From Myxocyprinus asiaticus (Eukaryota; Chordata; Actinopteri; Cypriniformes; Catostomidae), in assembly GCF_019703515.2 (NCBI RefSeq), contig NC_059385.1:35046501-35110500 (forward strand): a stretch of 64,000 bases of DNA, given 5' to 3'. Positions 23,704 through 35,198 of this stretch are shown piece after piece. Positions within the stretch are counted from its first letter, which is position 1. Each line of letters opens with the position of its first letter. The notes under the pieces were generated by a model that was not told the DNA's origin, ran no database searches, and was given only the letters and a program-made list of their open reading frames with translations. Made by a program: the position numbers and the translations under genes.

Positions 23704-25690
23704 GCAATATGGAGATAGAATTGTTGCATATTAACATACAAATGGAAAAACATTCACAAAAATTAAATGAATTCACAAATAAAAAGAATGAGATTTATAA
23801 ATATATGTTAGGAGTTTCACAAAAATAAAGTGAATTCACAAATAAATAAAATGAGATTTGCAAATAAAAAAATTATTTAAAATATATTTTTTAACTCACA
23901 AACACAACTCTGTCCAGCATTCATTTGTGAATTGTGCACATTTATTTGTGGATCACTTCCTGTTCATTTGCGGATCGCTACACGCATTTGTCGAATTTGA
24001 AACAAATCTAGCGTCACATTTGTCATCCGCATACGTCTCATCTCGTTTCATTTTTTTTTTGTTTTTTTTTTGGGGGGAATGAAATAAAGGTTAACAATTG
24101 TATAAATGTAAGTGCATATACATAAAAGGCATTGACAATAGATACAAAATCCATCCCAGACAATTGATACAACACCATGATGTGTCAATGAGGATGTTCA
24201 TGTACAACAAACTCGAGCAAAATGCAAGCACTCCAGTTGTAATGTTCAGTTCCAGTGTTTGTGTGTGTAAATACATATACTCAAATGTATTGTCTTTTGT
24301 AGTTACATGCATGACAACCTGTAATTTGTAACCAAAAAAAATCATATGTTTTAGCCAACAGACTTGCTTTAGTGTTAAAAAACAGACACTCTTTAAAACC
24401 TATTTACCTCAAAATGCCTTGATAGAACTCAAAAGATTTGTCAACTAAATGACAAAAAATATTTTGTCAAATGAGATGAGTCATCATTTAGACTCATATT
24501 CATGTTGTTGCAAATCCAAGCGACTGACTTTCTTCTGTGGGAGAAACTCAAAAGGAGATGTCAGGAATTATGATAGGGACTGACAGCCTCACTTTCATTT
24601 CAGCCTCATTAGCAACATCTACATTTTACAATGTATTCTCATATTCCACAGAAGAAACTAAATAGTACAGGTTTTTTTTTTAAATATGAGGGTGAGTAAA
24701 TAACAGAATTTTCATTCAACCCAAGTCAACCCAAAGACAATGTTATGGTTTATTTAAATTTTGTATTGCACTTTCATTTCAAGACATGACATTGTAACTT
24801 AAAAGAAATCTGACATAACAGAAAAATAAACAATCTTATATTAAACATTTTAAAAGGTGTCCTGTACCACTGAGTTTTGGAGCAGGTGAGTCAAGTGCTC
24901 AAAGTTGATGCGCAGTACACAGGGCAAACATCTGAAAAAGATGGCAATAACTAATGAGTCAATTAACACTGTCAGAACATGATGCTGTATTTTAGAAAGG
25001 GACCCCATAATAGTACCTGCTAAAACATTCACACAAAAGTGCTAAAATGCAAAAATCTAATAAATATTACCTTACAACTGCTTTTATTAAATACATTAAC
25101 ATAATGCGAAACCAACTTTTTAAAGTTTGTTGCCTTGGAGCTTATCTGTATGTGCTTGATTCCATGTTCATGAGAGCACTGTGACTCTGGTCCCACCATG
25201 ATAGTAAAACAAAGCGTGATTGGTTGAAGCTATGATTGGTGCGAGTAATAGGGCCGTTATCTGATTGGCTTGAGTAGACAATGGGTGGAATCCACCTATT
25301 TGTAGATCTTGACACTAGATTTGTTTCAGAATCGACAAATGTGTGTAGCGATCTGCAAATGCACAGGAAGCGATTCACAAATAAATGTGTGTGATTCACA
25401 AATGACTGCTGGACAGAGTTGTGTTTATGAGTTAAAAAATACATTTGTAAATATTATTTTTTTTATTTGCAAATCTCATTTTATTTATTTGTGAATTCAC
25501 TATATTTTTGTGAAACTCCTAACATATATTTGTAAATCTCATTCTTTTTATTTGTGAATTTATTTCATTTTTGTGAAACACCTTACATTTATTTGTGGAT
25601 CTCATTCAAATTATTTGTGAACCAGCTTTCTATTTGTGAATCTCTTTCCATTTGAATGTTAATATGCAACAATTCTATCTCCATAATGCA
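23704..25690. mobile_element. Foldback-type element with long inverted repeats, next to ankrd55 exon 1
   Basis: The left arm (23704-24018) starts TGCAATATGGAGATAGAATT. The right arm (about 25308-25690), reverse-complemented, starts TGCATTATGGAGATAGAATT, and the two stay alignable through ACTCACAAACACAACTCTGT to GAAACAAATCTAG. The right arm has an extra 80-90 bp near its outer end. The arms are built from repeated ATTCACAAATAAA and GAGATTTGCAAATAAA motifs. The loop (24019-25307) has no transposase and contains a MITE fragment. The right end lies about 205 bp before the ankrd55 start codon. Likely a non-autonomous DNA transposon; superfamily unknown. Confidence 0.82.
24380..24722. mobile_element. 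Degenerate MITE fragment inside the foldback loop
   Basis: Contains blocks such as TCTTCTGTGGGAGAAACTC and GAGGGTGAGTAAATAACAGA that recall the interior of the short MITE family at 36244-36443 (reverse strand). Ends are eroded. Confidence 0.45.
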
Positions 25691-25895
25691 ACGCCTGCAC
25701 ACGCATTAGCAGCCTCTCCATCATTCAAGACGTCTCTCTGTCTCTGTCTGCAGTCTCTCTGATTCACTCTCTCTGTCTTTGTTATCCGTGCGGTGCTTTT
25801 GAAGAGTTTTGAGTGGTCTGTGCAGGAGGAACAGCAGAGAAACATCATGTGGTGGGCAGCAGAGGGGTTTCTCTGAGCGCTGCAGTGGATCTGTA
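25691..25895 (+). promoter_or_regulatory. ankrd55: Putative ankrd55 5' UTR / core promoter region
   Basis: This is the only sequence between the foldback element and the start codon, and is CT-rich with CTCTCTGTCTCTG tracts. No TATA box is visible, so a TATA-less promoter is likely. The transcription start cannot be placed from sequence. There is no upstream in-frame ATG between 25800 and the start codon. Confidence 0.4.
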
Positions 25896-25935
25896 ATGGA
25901 GTTCAACTCGTCATCTGTATTTGAACAGCACAAAG
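25896..25935 (+). CDS. ankrd55: ankrd55 coding exon 1 (start codon)
   Basis: Encodes MEFNSSSVFEQHK plus one base, then the donor GTAAAG at 25936. As I recall the human ANKRD55 N-terminus, it contains a very similar MDFSTPSVFDQQ segment, so this ATG matches an internal Met about five residues into the human protein. Intron 1 follows in phase 1; the split codon completed by exon 2 is Asp (G+AT). Downstream comes an acidic stretch and then ankyrin repeats. The product is a cytoplasmic/ciliary ankyrin-repeat protein of poorly defined molecular role; in humans the locus is known from autoimmune association studies. Confidence 0.85.
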
Positions 25936-26999
25936 GTAAAGCACTGCATGCACACGCACACACACACAAGCCGATAAAAAGCAAGGGTCAGTGCCGCTGC
26001 CTCTGTTGCCATGTAATGCTCATCCCCGGACTTTGGCATAACTCATCAGTTGCTAATGTGATGTGAGGGTTACATCTAATTGTGTGTAGGCAACTCACCA
26101 GTATGCAGAATACTAGCGGCTGTTCGTGACGATGCATATTTGTGCGTGAAACATGGGCTGAGGGTTACAGTCATGTTGCATGATGATTTGGGGGAGCTGA
26201 GGTGAATGATAGAAGCTCTGTCAGGGGACTCAGGTAGCAGATCTTATGTGTTTCTCTGTGTACGCTACACCCTACAAGCCCCCCATCACATAGAAAATCT
26301 GTGACTCAAAACCTAATTTACACCTGGAAATAATTAGAAAGGATTTTGCCAAGATTCTGAAATATTTCTAGGTCACTAATCAAATTTGAGTAACACTTTA
26401 CATTAATGTATATAACGTACAGTATAATGACTAACTAATAATTCAGGGACAAATGCATAATAATTCATTGGTATACGGTTATAACAACATGCATAAAAAG
26501 GGTGACTTTCATGCAATACGTGGCAAATAGTGAGACATTTTTCCCTTAGAATTTTAAATTAATGCTTAATAACACTTATTCAACATTAGTAACCTACAAT
26601 GTACAGTGAGCACATGTGAAGCATTTATTAAGGGGATGACAAAATTAAAAACCTACGAACATGAAGTTCAGTACAGTTTAATGGTCATCTGGCTTTATTA
26701 TAGTATATGATATACTGTATATAGTGAATGAGCAATAAGACCTATAAAGTGTTTTTGCAGAGGACTTAAGGTAACTAGAACTTGGTAAAAACATTCTTTT
26801 GACATCATCGTGACAAGGAAAGGGACAACACTATTGAGTCACGACATTACAGTAATGAATATAAAAACAAAGCAGACTGTTGCAAATTGACATAATCCCT
26901 TCTTTTAATCTCACTATAATAGTCTATTTTTCCTACATTGTGAGATAAATCATGAATTAAGGCATTTTATGTTTTTGATTAATTTACGTATTATTAATA

Positions 27000-28480
27000 A
27001 ACTCAGCAAAAAAAGAAACATCCTCTCACTTTCAACTGCTTTTATTTTCAGCAAACTTAACATGTGTAAATATTTGTATGAACATAAAAAGATTCAACAA
27101 CTGAGACATGTTTCACAGACATGTGACTAACAGAAATTGAATAATGTGTCCCTGAACAAAGGGGGGGGGGGGTCAAAAGTAACAGTCATTATCTGGTGTG
27201 GCCACCAGCTGCATTAAGTACTGCAGTGCATCTCCTCTTCATGGACTGCACCAGATTTGCCAGCTCTTGCTGTGAGATGTTACCCCACTCTTCCACCAAG
27301 GCACTTGCAAGTTCCCGGACATTTCTGGGGGGAATGGCCCTAGCCCTCACCCTCCGATCCAACAGGTCCCAGACATGCTCAATGGGATTGAGATCCGGGC
27401 TCTTCGCTGGCCATGACAGAACACTGACATTCCTGTCTTGCAGGAAATCACGCACAGAACGAGCAGTATGGCTGGTGGCATTGTCATGCTGGAGGGTCAT
27501 GTCAGGATGAGCCTGCAGGAAGGTTACCACTTGAGGGAGGAGGATGTCTTTCCTGTAACGCACAGCGTTGAGATAGCCTGCAGTGATAACAAGCTCAGTC
27601 CGATGATGCTGTGACACACCGCCCCAGACCATGACAGACCCTCCACCTCCAAATCGATCCCGCTCCAGAGTACAGGCCTTGGTGTAACGCTCATTCCTTC
27701 GACGATAAATGCAAGTCTGACCATCACCCCTGGTGAGACAAAACCGTGACTTGTCAGTGAAGAGCACTTTTTGCCAGTCTTGTCTGGTCCAGCGAAGGTG
27801 GGTTTGTGCCATAGGCGACGTTGTTGCCGGTGATGTCTGATAAAGACCTGCCTTACAACAGGCCTACAAGCCCTCAGTCCAGCCTCTCTCAGCCTATTGT
27901 GGGTAGTCTGAGCACTGATGGAGGCATTGTGCATTCCTGGTGTAACTCAGGCAATTGTTGTTACCATCCTGTACCTGTCCCACAGGTGTGATTTTCGGAT
28001 GTACCGATCCTGTGCAGGTGTTGTTACATGTGGTCTGCCACTGTGAGGATGATCAGCTGTCCTTCCTGTCTCCCTGTAGCGCTGTCTTAGGCATCTCACA
28101 GTACAGACATTGCAATTTATTGCCCTGGCCACATCTGCAATCCTTATGCCTCCATGCAGCATGCCAAAGGCATGTTCACACAGATGAGCAGGGACCCTGG
28201 GCATCTTTCTTTTGGTGTTTTTCAGAGTCAGTAGAAAGGTCTCTTTAGTGTCCTAAGTGTTTATAACTGTGACCTTAATTGCCTACCATCTGTAAGCTGT
28301 TAGTGTCTTAAAGACCGTTCCACAGGTGCATGTTCATTAATTGTTTATGGTTCATTGAACAAGCATGGAAAACATTGTTTAAACCCTTTACAATAAAGAT
28401 CTGTAAAGTTATTTGGATTTTCACAAAATTGTCTTTAAAATACAGTGTCCTGAAAAAGGGACGAGTTTTATTTATTTAGC
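27000..28480 (-). mobile_element. Tc1/mariner transposon Tc1-1 in intron 1
   Basis: The left terminal inverted repeat AACTCAGCAAAAAAAGAAAC follows a TA at 26998-26999. The right end is eroded: only GGGACGAGTTTTATTTATTT remains near 28468. About 1.48 kb, with a minus-strand transposase. This TIR type is widespread in fish Tc1 elements. A G-tract at 27161-27171 precedes the transposase 3' end. Confidence 0.88.
27189..28204 (-). pseudogene. Tc1-1 DD34E transposase, frameshifted
   Basis: Cut-and-paste transposase. From 28204 (MPRVPAHLCEHAFGMLHGGI) it has a paired-type DNA-binding region (ADVARAINCNVCTVRCLRQR), a SGRPHVTT linker, then a DDE core. Core motifs are VLFTDKSRF (first D), LQHDNATSH (second D) and [17 protein letters not shown] (E). 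Counting gives 34 residues between the second D and E, so DD34E. It is broken by an in-frame TGA at 27944-27946 and a frameshift near 27800-27830. Total length of about 340 codons matches the family. Confidence 0.92.
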
Positions 28481-28743
28481 ATTAAGCAACATAAACATTA
28501 AACAATAAAACTTTCACTCTTAGGCAAGTATTGGATGAAAGTTTCCCTTTTTATGCATGTTGCTACATTAACTACATATAAATGTTTTATAATTCCTTTC
28601 TAGCACACAACATGCTCTTCGGAACATCCTCAAATCATGCTAGATAACATGATCATCAGGTTTTTGCACAAGCTTTTGGAGTCCATGCCAGCTCAAAGGC
28701 ATGCTGTCATGGGACATACAGCAACACAATGCAAATGGACATA

Positions 28744-28761
28744 CAGAACCAAATACTAATT
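28744..28761. repeat. Left target-site duplication of L1-C
   Basis: CAGAACCAAATACTAATT (18 bp), repeated exactly at 33655-33672. Confidence 0.93.
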
Positions 28762-28999
28762 TTTTTGTCATAAACAATTTTTTATTGATTCCACACTCAA
28801 ATCAAAACAAACAGCACATGAAAACACGGAATCAACTTTCAACAAAATATTCCCCCCTCCCTCCCCTCCCCTCCACACAACACACATCCCAGTGGTTGGA
28901 CACTGAATAATAACAGACACACATACAAGCAGACAGTCCAAAGAAAATACTCAGACATAAAAAAAATTGCCGAACAGAAAAGAAAAAGGGTTCCACACA

Positions 29000-31900
29000 T
29001 CAATTAATTACATACACACCATTTATACTGTCCCTCTCCACTGTTCCTCCCTGGCAATCCTCCAAGAAGGCCAAATAAGTGCCCCACTTCTTCTCAAAGG
29101 CACCCAAGCTGCCCAGCCATCTATGCAACATCTTTTCAAAGGCCGGCACTCTGCCCAATTCGGTGCACCACTCATGAAACGAGGGTGCACCAGCCGACTT
29201 CCATCCCCCAAGGATTACTTTCCTGCCGATCATCACTCTGGTAAGGACCCAGTTTTTAATGTGTGTATTCCCTAAGTTAACCCCCATCCCATCACCCAAA
29301 ATACAAAGTCTGGGGCAGAATGAAATCTGAGTGCTCAGGATCTCACAGACATAACTCTGAACCCTCGACCAAAACTCTTGAATCTTAATACAATACCAAA
29401 AAAACGTGGGCTATGTCCCCATCCTCTGATTGGCATCGCCAACAGGTGGGTGTATCTTTAAGACCAAGCCTATGCAATCTAGAGGGAGTCCAGTAAAAAC
29501 GATGCAGAATCTAAAATTGAATGAGGTGCATCCTTGCATCCCTAGACATAGACATTTTAAAAAATCCTACCCCATTCTTCATCCTTCAGTACTAAATTCA
29601 AGTCTTTCTCCCATAACTTCTTGAGAGATGTCAAAACCCCATCCTCTAGACTCTGAATTAGCCAGGAATAGTACACTGAAGCTTCGTGACCCTTTCCAAA
29701 AGCCGCTAGTACCATCTCAAGAGTGTCTGCAGCTTTAGGGGGCTGCGTACTACACCCAAAGATGGTAGAAAGTAGATGGCGCAGCTGTAAGTACCTGAAG
29801 AATTGAGATCTGGGAATCCCAAACTGCTGTGTAACATTTTCATACAGGTCACCCAGCGTAGCAACTCCCTTCTCAATCCATTCTGTCCAGCAAGAAGGGG
29901 ACTTGTTAATACACAGTTTAGGGTTTAACCAAATACTTGCGGCAACGTTCAGGTAAATGTCCGAATTGAGCACACGGGAAACTTTTGTCCACACTAACTG
30001 CATGTGTGAGATAACGGGATGTGTCTTTACTTCTCCGGGCAGCTTGGTAGAAAGACATTGCAATGGGAAGATAGGGGAAAGGAACTCCTGTTCGATAAAA
30101 AGCCAGAGAGGAGCTCTTTCAGGCGGAAGCAACCAATGCAGCAAATGTCTGGGACCAGAAGCATAATAGTAAAACAATATTTTGGGGAGACCTAACCCAC
30201 CTTTGTCAATTGGCCTGTGTAACTTGTTAGAATGCATTCGAGGACATTTACCATTCCAGATAAAAGATTTAGCAATACTATCAAATTGTTTAAAATAAAA
30301 GAGGGCAACTTCAATGGGGAGAGACTGTAATAGGTAGTTACATTTTGGAATACAATTCATTTTTATAACATTAACCTTCCCAATCATAAATAATTTTAAT
30401 GAAGCCCACCTTTCCACAACACTCGAAAACTTTTTTATTAAAGGGTCAAAATTAACTCTGACTAAATCACATAAATTTGCTGGGAATAAAATACCCAAAT
30501 ACTTAATGCCCTCTTTGGGCCACTGAAAGGCGCCCGGCTGAAAAGCCGTGACCGGGCAGAACGCTGTCAGAGCCAAAGCTTCGGATTTAGACCAATTAAC
30601 TGTATCCCGAAAATGTTGAGAAGGAATTGATCATTCTGTGGAGGCAAGGCATAGATCTAGTGGGGTCGGAGACGAATAATAAAATATCATCTGCGTAAAG
30701 CAAAAGCTTATGCGCCACACCTCCCGTCACCACCCCTGGAAAATCATCCTCCTATCTTATCGCGGCTGCAAATGGTTCCAGAGCAAGAACAATAATGAGG
30801 AAAGAGGGCAGCCCTGCCGGGTGCCCCTATTCAGAGTAAAATAATCTGAAATTAATCCATTTGTTTGTACCGCTGCTACAGGGTGTCTATAAAGTAACTT
30901 AATCCAACCAATAAATGTACTCAAAACCCATATATTTCCAAAATCTTTAAAAGATAATCCCATTCTACCATATCAAACGCCTTTTCGGCGTCAAGTGAGA
31001 TGGCAGCGACCGGAGACTGATCATTCACTACTGACCACATGATATTGATGAAACGCCTAATGTTATCAGAAGTACTACGGCTCCGAAGAAACCCCACTTG
31101 AACTATATGTATAAGAGATGTCATAACTTAATCGGTTAGCCAAAATTTGTGAGAGAATTTTTACATCTAGCTGGATCAGCGAAATTGGATGGTAACTTTT
31201 ACACTCACTTGGATCTTTGTCCTTTTTAAGAATCGGACTGATCCGGGCTTGTGTCATGGTTGGGGGAAGCTTTCCATTTTTTAATGATTCTGTATATACT
31301 TCTAACAAAAGTGGAGCCAATTCTGTAGCATAAGATCTAAAAAAATTCAGCGGCACAGCCATCTTGCCCGGGAGCCTTGACTTAATTACCTCGTCAAGCT
31401 CCTCCAAGGTTATATCAGAATCCAGAGAATTGTTTGCTTAGACATCAATTTAGGGAGTTCTAATGGTTCTACAAAATGTATAATAACTTCATAAGTAGAT
31501 GAAGACGTGCAGCTATAAAGGTAAATATAGAATTCTTTAAAAGCATTATTAATATCAATGGCCGAGGTAAAAATTTCACCACCAGCAGATTTCACTGAGG
31601 GAATGGTAGAAAAAGACTCTCTCTGCTTTATATATATAGCCAAAAGCCTCCCTGCATTGTCCCCCGACTCAAAGTATGACTGTCTTGCCCTGAATAACCA
31701 AAACTCCACTTTCCGTGACAAAATAGTATTATATCTGTATTTCAATTGGGTCAATTCTCTGAGGCCATCAGACGACATTCGGTGCTTCAGCTCTGCTTCG
31801 GCACTTTTAATATTCCCTTCCAACTCCACGAGTTCTCGAGCTTTGGATTTTTTGGTGAATGAGGCATACTGTATGATCCGACCCCTAAGAACTGCCTTAA

Positions 31901-32277
31901 GTGCCTCCCAAGCCACACCCACAGAGGATACTGAAGACCAGTTTGTTTCCATATAAACATTGATTTCAGTCTTTAACATTTGTTGGAAATCAGGATTTTG
32001 CAAAAGGGATACATAAAAGCACCAACTATATGATTTCTTTTTCTCTGTGTGTCAACATCTCTAAACACACCAGGGCGTGATCTGAGACTAAGATGTTTCC
32101 AATTGAGCAATCAACAACAGATGAAATGAGGGATTTAGATATATAAAAAAAAATCTATTCTAGAATAAATCTTATGAACTGATGAAAAAAAGTTTAGTCC
32201 CTACCAGATGGGTTCAAAAGTCTCCAAATATCTGCAAGACCAAGATTTTTACACATCCTGTGAAGCGTCAATGTTGC
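29000..32277 (-). pseudogene. L1-C ORF2, N-terminus missing
   Basis: The endonuclease N-terminus is lost at the LTR boundary (32277). The linker MQNPDFQQMLKTEINVYMET (about 32003) and ESGDNAGRLLAIYIKQRESF follow. RT: RISPILKKDKDPSECKSYHP, ISLDAEKAFDMVEWDYLLK, and the YADD box region with GATGAT codons near 30690, so the catalytic pair is present. The thumb/C-terminal portion WASLKLFMIGKVNVIKMNCI is open over 339 codons (30576-29557). Frameshifts occur near 31410, 31120, 30760 and 30590. Dead copy. Confidence 0.88.
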
Positions 32278-32529
32278 GTCAATGGAGTCAAACACAGGGT
32301 AAACAATGATAGTAAATACGCTCAGAATTGTAGACTAGGCAAACAAGACTTCGCGTTGAATGCGTGGAAACTGGGAACTTAAATAGACAGGGTTAAATGT
32401 GATACATTTGGAAGAGTAATCAGTCTGACTGGAGGATTATGGGAAATGTAGTTCGTGAAATGTTAAAACTCAGGTGATGGTGACCTCTGGCGGCGTTCGG
32501 GGGAGATGGCAGACGCTGCGGGTGTAACA
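32278..32529 (-). mobile_element. Partial LTR replacing part of L1-C
   Basis: The minus strand begins TGTTACACCCGCAGCGTCTG at 32529 and has a TATA-like CTATTTAAG about 150 bp in (plus 32377-32385). Its other end is truncated against L1-C endonuclease sequence, and no second edge or duplication is visible. Probably an LTR insertion followed by a deletion that also removed about 1.2 kb of the L1. Confidence 0.6.
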
Positions 32530-32708
32530 CTGAACAGCGAGTCAGTCCACTCACACAAGAAACACCCAATGGTTTACTCACCCATAGTTTGTATGAAGGC
32601 CAGTGCCTTATTGGGGCATAAAAATACTTCGCTGCCGTCCTTGGTGTCTGTTCTCAGTTTGGCCGGAAACATCAGTGCAAAAGCGATCTTCCGTTGATGT
32701 AAGAGTTT

Positions 32709-32930
32709 CTTACATTCCTTGAACCAATCGCATTTCTCTCGTCAAATTCGCAAAATCCGGGAACAAGAAAATATTGTGATTCTTCCAAGAGAGCTTTCCT
32801 TTGCTCCTCGCCTGGTGCAAAGGAAAGCTTTGCACCAATCGCATTTCTCTCGTCAAATTCGCAAAATCCGGGAACAAGAAAATATTGTGATTCTTCCAAG
32901 AGAGCTTTCCTTTGCTCCTCGCCTGGTGCA
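32709..32930. repeat. 111-bp tandem duplication in L1-C ORF1
   Basis: ACCAATCGCATTTCTCTCGT at 32723 recurs at 32834, and both copies end with CTCCTCGCCTGGTGCA (32819 and 32930). The period is 111 bp, exactly 37 codons, and the copies look almost identical, so the event is recent. Confidence 0.92.
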
Positions 32931-33519
32931 ACATGAGATCATTATCGGATGATCTCAGAAATTTGGCCAGAACTGATCGGGGCCTGTCTCCCTCAGCAGA
33001 TCTGCGAGCCGGCACTCTGTGAGCTCGCTCAATTTCCAGCTTATGGCCTGTTATGTCGAGCAGACTTGGGAAGATCTCGTCAAGGAATTTCACCATATCT
33101 CTGCCCTCTTCATGCTCAAGAATTCCAATAATCCATACGTTATTCCTTTGGATCATATTTTCGAACATTTTTTCCAAAATGTATTCCAAGTCTGTTTTGG
33201 TTGCGGGCGGATTAGCGAATAATTCCCTTTCCGATGACTCCAGATAATCGATCCGTTTCTCAACATCTGACACTCTTGTGACCAACTTAGAGAATTTTGT
33301 TTCCAACGCCGTAATAGATCGACGTATTACAGCGAGATCTTCCAAGTCAGCAACAACCTTCGTCAGCATCACAGAGATGTTGGACAGTTGACTGGATTTC
33401 TTCTCCCGACGTGCCTTCCAAATCGAGTCCCGGCTCGCGGCTTGTTCGGGGGTGTCAGCTTGAACACATAAGTCTCTTTTAATGTCTCCAGAGTCTGAGG
33501 ATTTTGACTTCTTTGCCAT
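32710..33519 (-). pseudogene. L1-C ORF1 with 37-codon internal duplication
   Basis: ATG at 33519: MAKKSKSSDSGDIKRDLC. Long coiled-coil region (VADLEDLAVIRRSITALETK, VSDVEKRIDYLESSERELFA), RRM-like core NNVWIIGILEHEEGRDMVKF (glycine-proline turn altered), then RSVLAKFLRSSDNDLML and FLFPDFANLTREM. The frame stays open for about 270 codons despite an in-frame 111-bp tandem duplication of the QARSKGKLSWKNHNIFLFPD block. It ends early by frameshift at REMRLVQGM; the normal continuation is DRFKECKKLL. Confidence 0.88.
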
Positions 33520-33654
33520 GTTTACCTCAAAGAGCAAATATGTAACTGGCTGTATCGAATCGAATTATGACATGAAAATAATTCAAAAACTAGCAAAGTG
33601 CGCAGAGCTAGTCGCTCACACGTCTGCTTCTCGCATGGCGTCACGTCTCTCCAT

Positions 33655-33672
33655 CAGAACCAAATACTAATT
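33655..33672. repeat. Right target-site duplication of L1-C
   Basis: Exact partner of 28744-28761. Confidence 0.93.
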
Positions 33673-33855
33673 AAACTTTTCACTCAAATTACACTTTTAT
33701 TTATAAAAATGCAAAATAGAAGCATTTTCACCAGTGGTCTCAGACTTTTTGACCTTGTTGTACATTGGTATTGGTACATTGGCAGCTTAGAAGATAATTT
33801 ATTGCTCATAGGTTGCTATTAACACAAAAGAGTCAGTTGTTATAACATAGCTTTT

Positions 33856-34098
33856 GGGGGACAGTGGTGGCTCAGCAGTTAAGGCTCTCGGTTACTGATC
33901 AGAAGGTTGGGGGTTCAAGCCCCAGCACTGCCAAGATGCCACTGTTGGGCCCTTGAGCAAGGCCCTTGACCCTATCTGCTCCAGAGGTGCTGTATCATGG
34001 CTGACCCTGCACTCTGACCCCAGCTTAGCTGGGATATGTGAAAAAAAAAGAATTTCACTGTATATGTGCAAATGTATAACATGTGATAAATACAGTTA
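33856..34098 (+). mobile_element. tRNA-derived SINE in intron 1
   Basis: The head contains an A box GTGGCTCAGCAGTTAAGG and a B box GGGTTCAAGCCCC, followed by CACTGTTGGGCCCTTGAGCA and a tail ending GTGATAAATACAG. About 240 bp, plus strand. A common teleost tRNA-SINE layout; I give no family name. Confidence 0.8.
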
Positions 34099-34850
34099 TA
34101 AATTATTTTATGAGCAATGTTTGAGATCATATTGAGAACTCTGACTTTTGAATACAGACTTACTTGGCAAATCAGAGCACAGTTTGAGAAAGTATTGAGA
34201 GCTCTCAAACTCTAGAGGAGACACGTGAGATTACTGGGTTCTTTTTTTCAGTAGAAACATCTGAGAAACACAGTGGCGGGCTGTGCATTTTAAGTCTAGG
34301 CCTTCAGTGTGATTCATGCCATTAAGAAAACATAGTTTTACAATGAATAAGACACCCTATGCCTTTGAGCATCATACATTATGTCGCAGCTAAATAATAA
34401 TACCAATTGACATTTTAAAAACACATCCACGCAGGAAAGCCAGAACTTGAAACGACACTTAATGCTCAAGCAAGCCTCATTTTAACTGCAGCATGACTGT
34501 TTTGTGAAATGAACGTCTCCCGAACAGACATTCAAAAATCATAATTTTTTTATATGAATCTACCAAGGAGGTCTATAATACCTGAAAAATTCTATCTAAT
34601 AATATTTGCAATTTAAATGTTGCTTGCAATAAATTTAGTTTCGTCAGGTACATGGTTATGCTGCGTTCCATTCAAGTTGGATGTGGGATTTTCCTACTTG
34701 ATATCTCCGACCATAAATGCATTCCATTCCCCGATATTCGGAAGATGACGTTTAAGGAAACAAAACTGCAACGCTCCCGTTTGCTTAGCAGGGGTTTGAC
34801 TCTCATTAGAGATGTCTCCTAGCAACCCAACTGATAAACAATGCTGCAGC

Positions 34851-34855
34851 GCTAG
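34851..34855. repeat. Left 5-bp target duplication of solo LTR copy 2
   Basis: GCTAG, repeated at 35199-35203. Confidence 0.88.
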
Positions 34856-35198
34856 TGTAACAAACTTCACAGCAGAAGGGAAGGAGAACACAGGGAAGAG
34901 GGTTTTCCAGGCTCAGGTAAGACTTTTAATCGGCCAATTCAGTGCTTTACAACACGTAGTCACTTAAAAACATCAGCTTCACAAATACAACAGAATGAAC
35001 GTAACAGCTTCAGGAGCACCGTGGCCTTCCTTGTGCCAGACTCTCTCTCTCTCTCTGCTGGTGGCGAGGCTGCTTATATGCCGCTCTCCCCATGCTCACT
35101 GTAATTAGAAGCAGGTGTTAAACATAATCTAGCTCAGGTACAAGCGCCCTTACCGCTTTCTCTCCAGACGGACACTTGACCACGCCCCCGCCACCACA
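34856..35198 (-). mobile_element. Solo LTR, family LTR-1 (copy 2)
   Basis: 343 bp. The minus strand begins TGTGGTGGCGGGGGCGTGGT and ends TTTGTTACA. It shares with 9928-10299 the blocks GAGAAAGCGGTAAGGGCGCT and GTGAGCATGGGGAGAGCGGC, followed by a TATA box (CATATAAG, near 35076). The polyadenylation signal is ATTAAA (near 34928). Exact 5-bp GCTAG duplication. Confidence 0.9.

Larger units (their letters stand above)
28762..33654 (-). mobile_element. L1-C: L1-type LINE in ankrd55 intron 1 (antisense)
   Basis: Minus-strand LINE bounded by an exact 18-bp duplication. On its sense strand the integration junction is TTT/AATTAG, again L1-endonuclease-like. The 3' end carries CAATAAAAAA. Internally it has lost the N-terminal half of the endonuclease and the inter-ORF spacer, replaced by a partial LTR (32278-32529), and ORF1 carries a 111-bp tandem duplication. 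Antisense to ankrd55. Confidence 0.93.

Noticed and set aside
25691..25895. Upstream in-frame extension of ankrd55 from a TTG at 25809
   Set aside because: No ATG in that stretch; vertebrate initiation at TTG is unlikely and the ATG at 25896 fits the family.
33856..34098. Genuine tRNA gene at the A/B box region
   Set aside because: The head does not close into a full cloverleaf by eye and is followed by a SINE body and tail.
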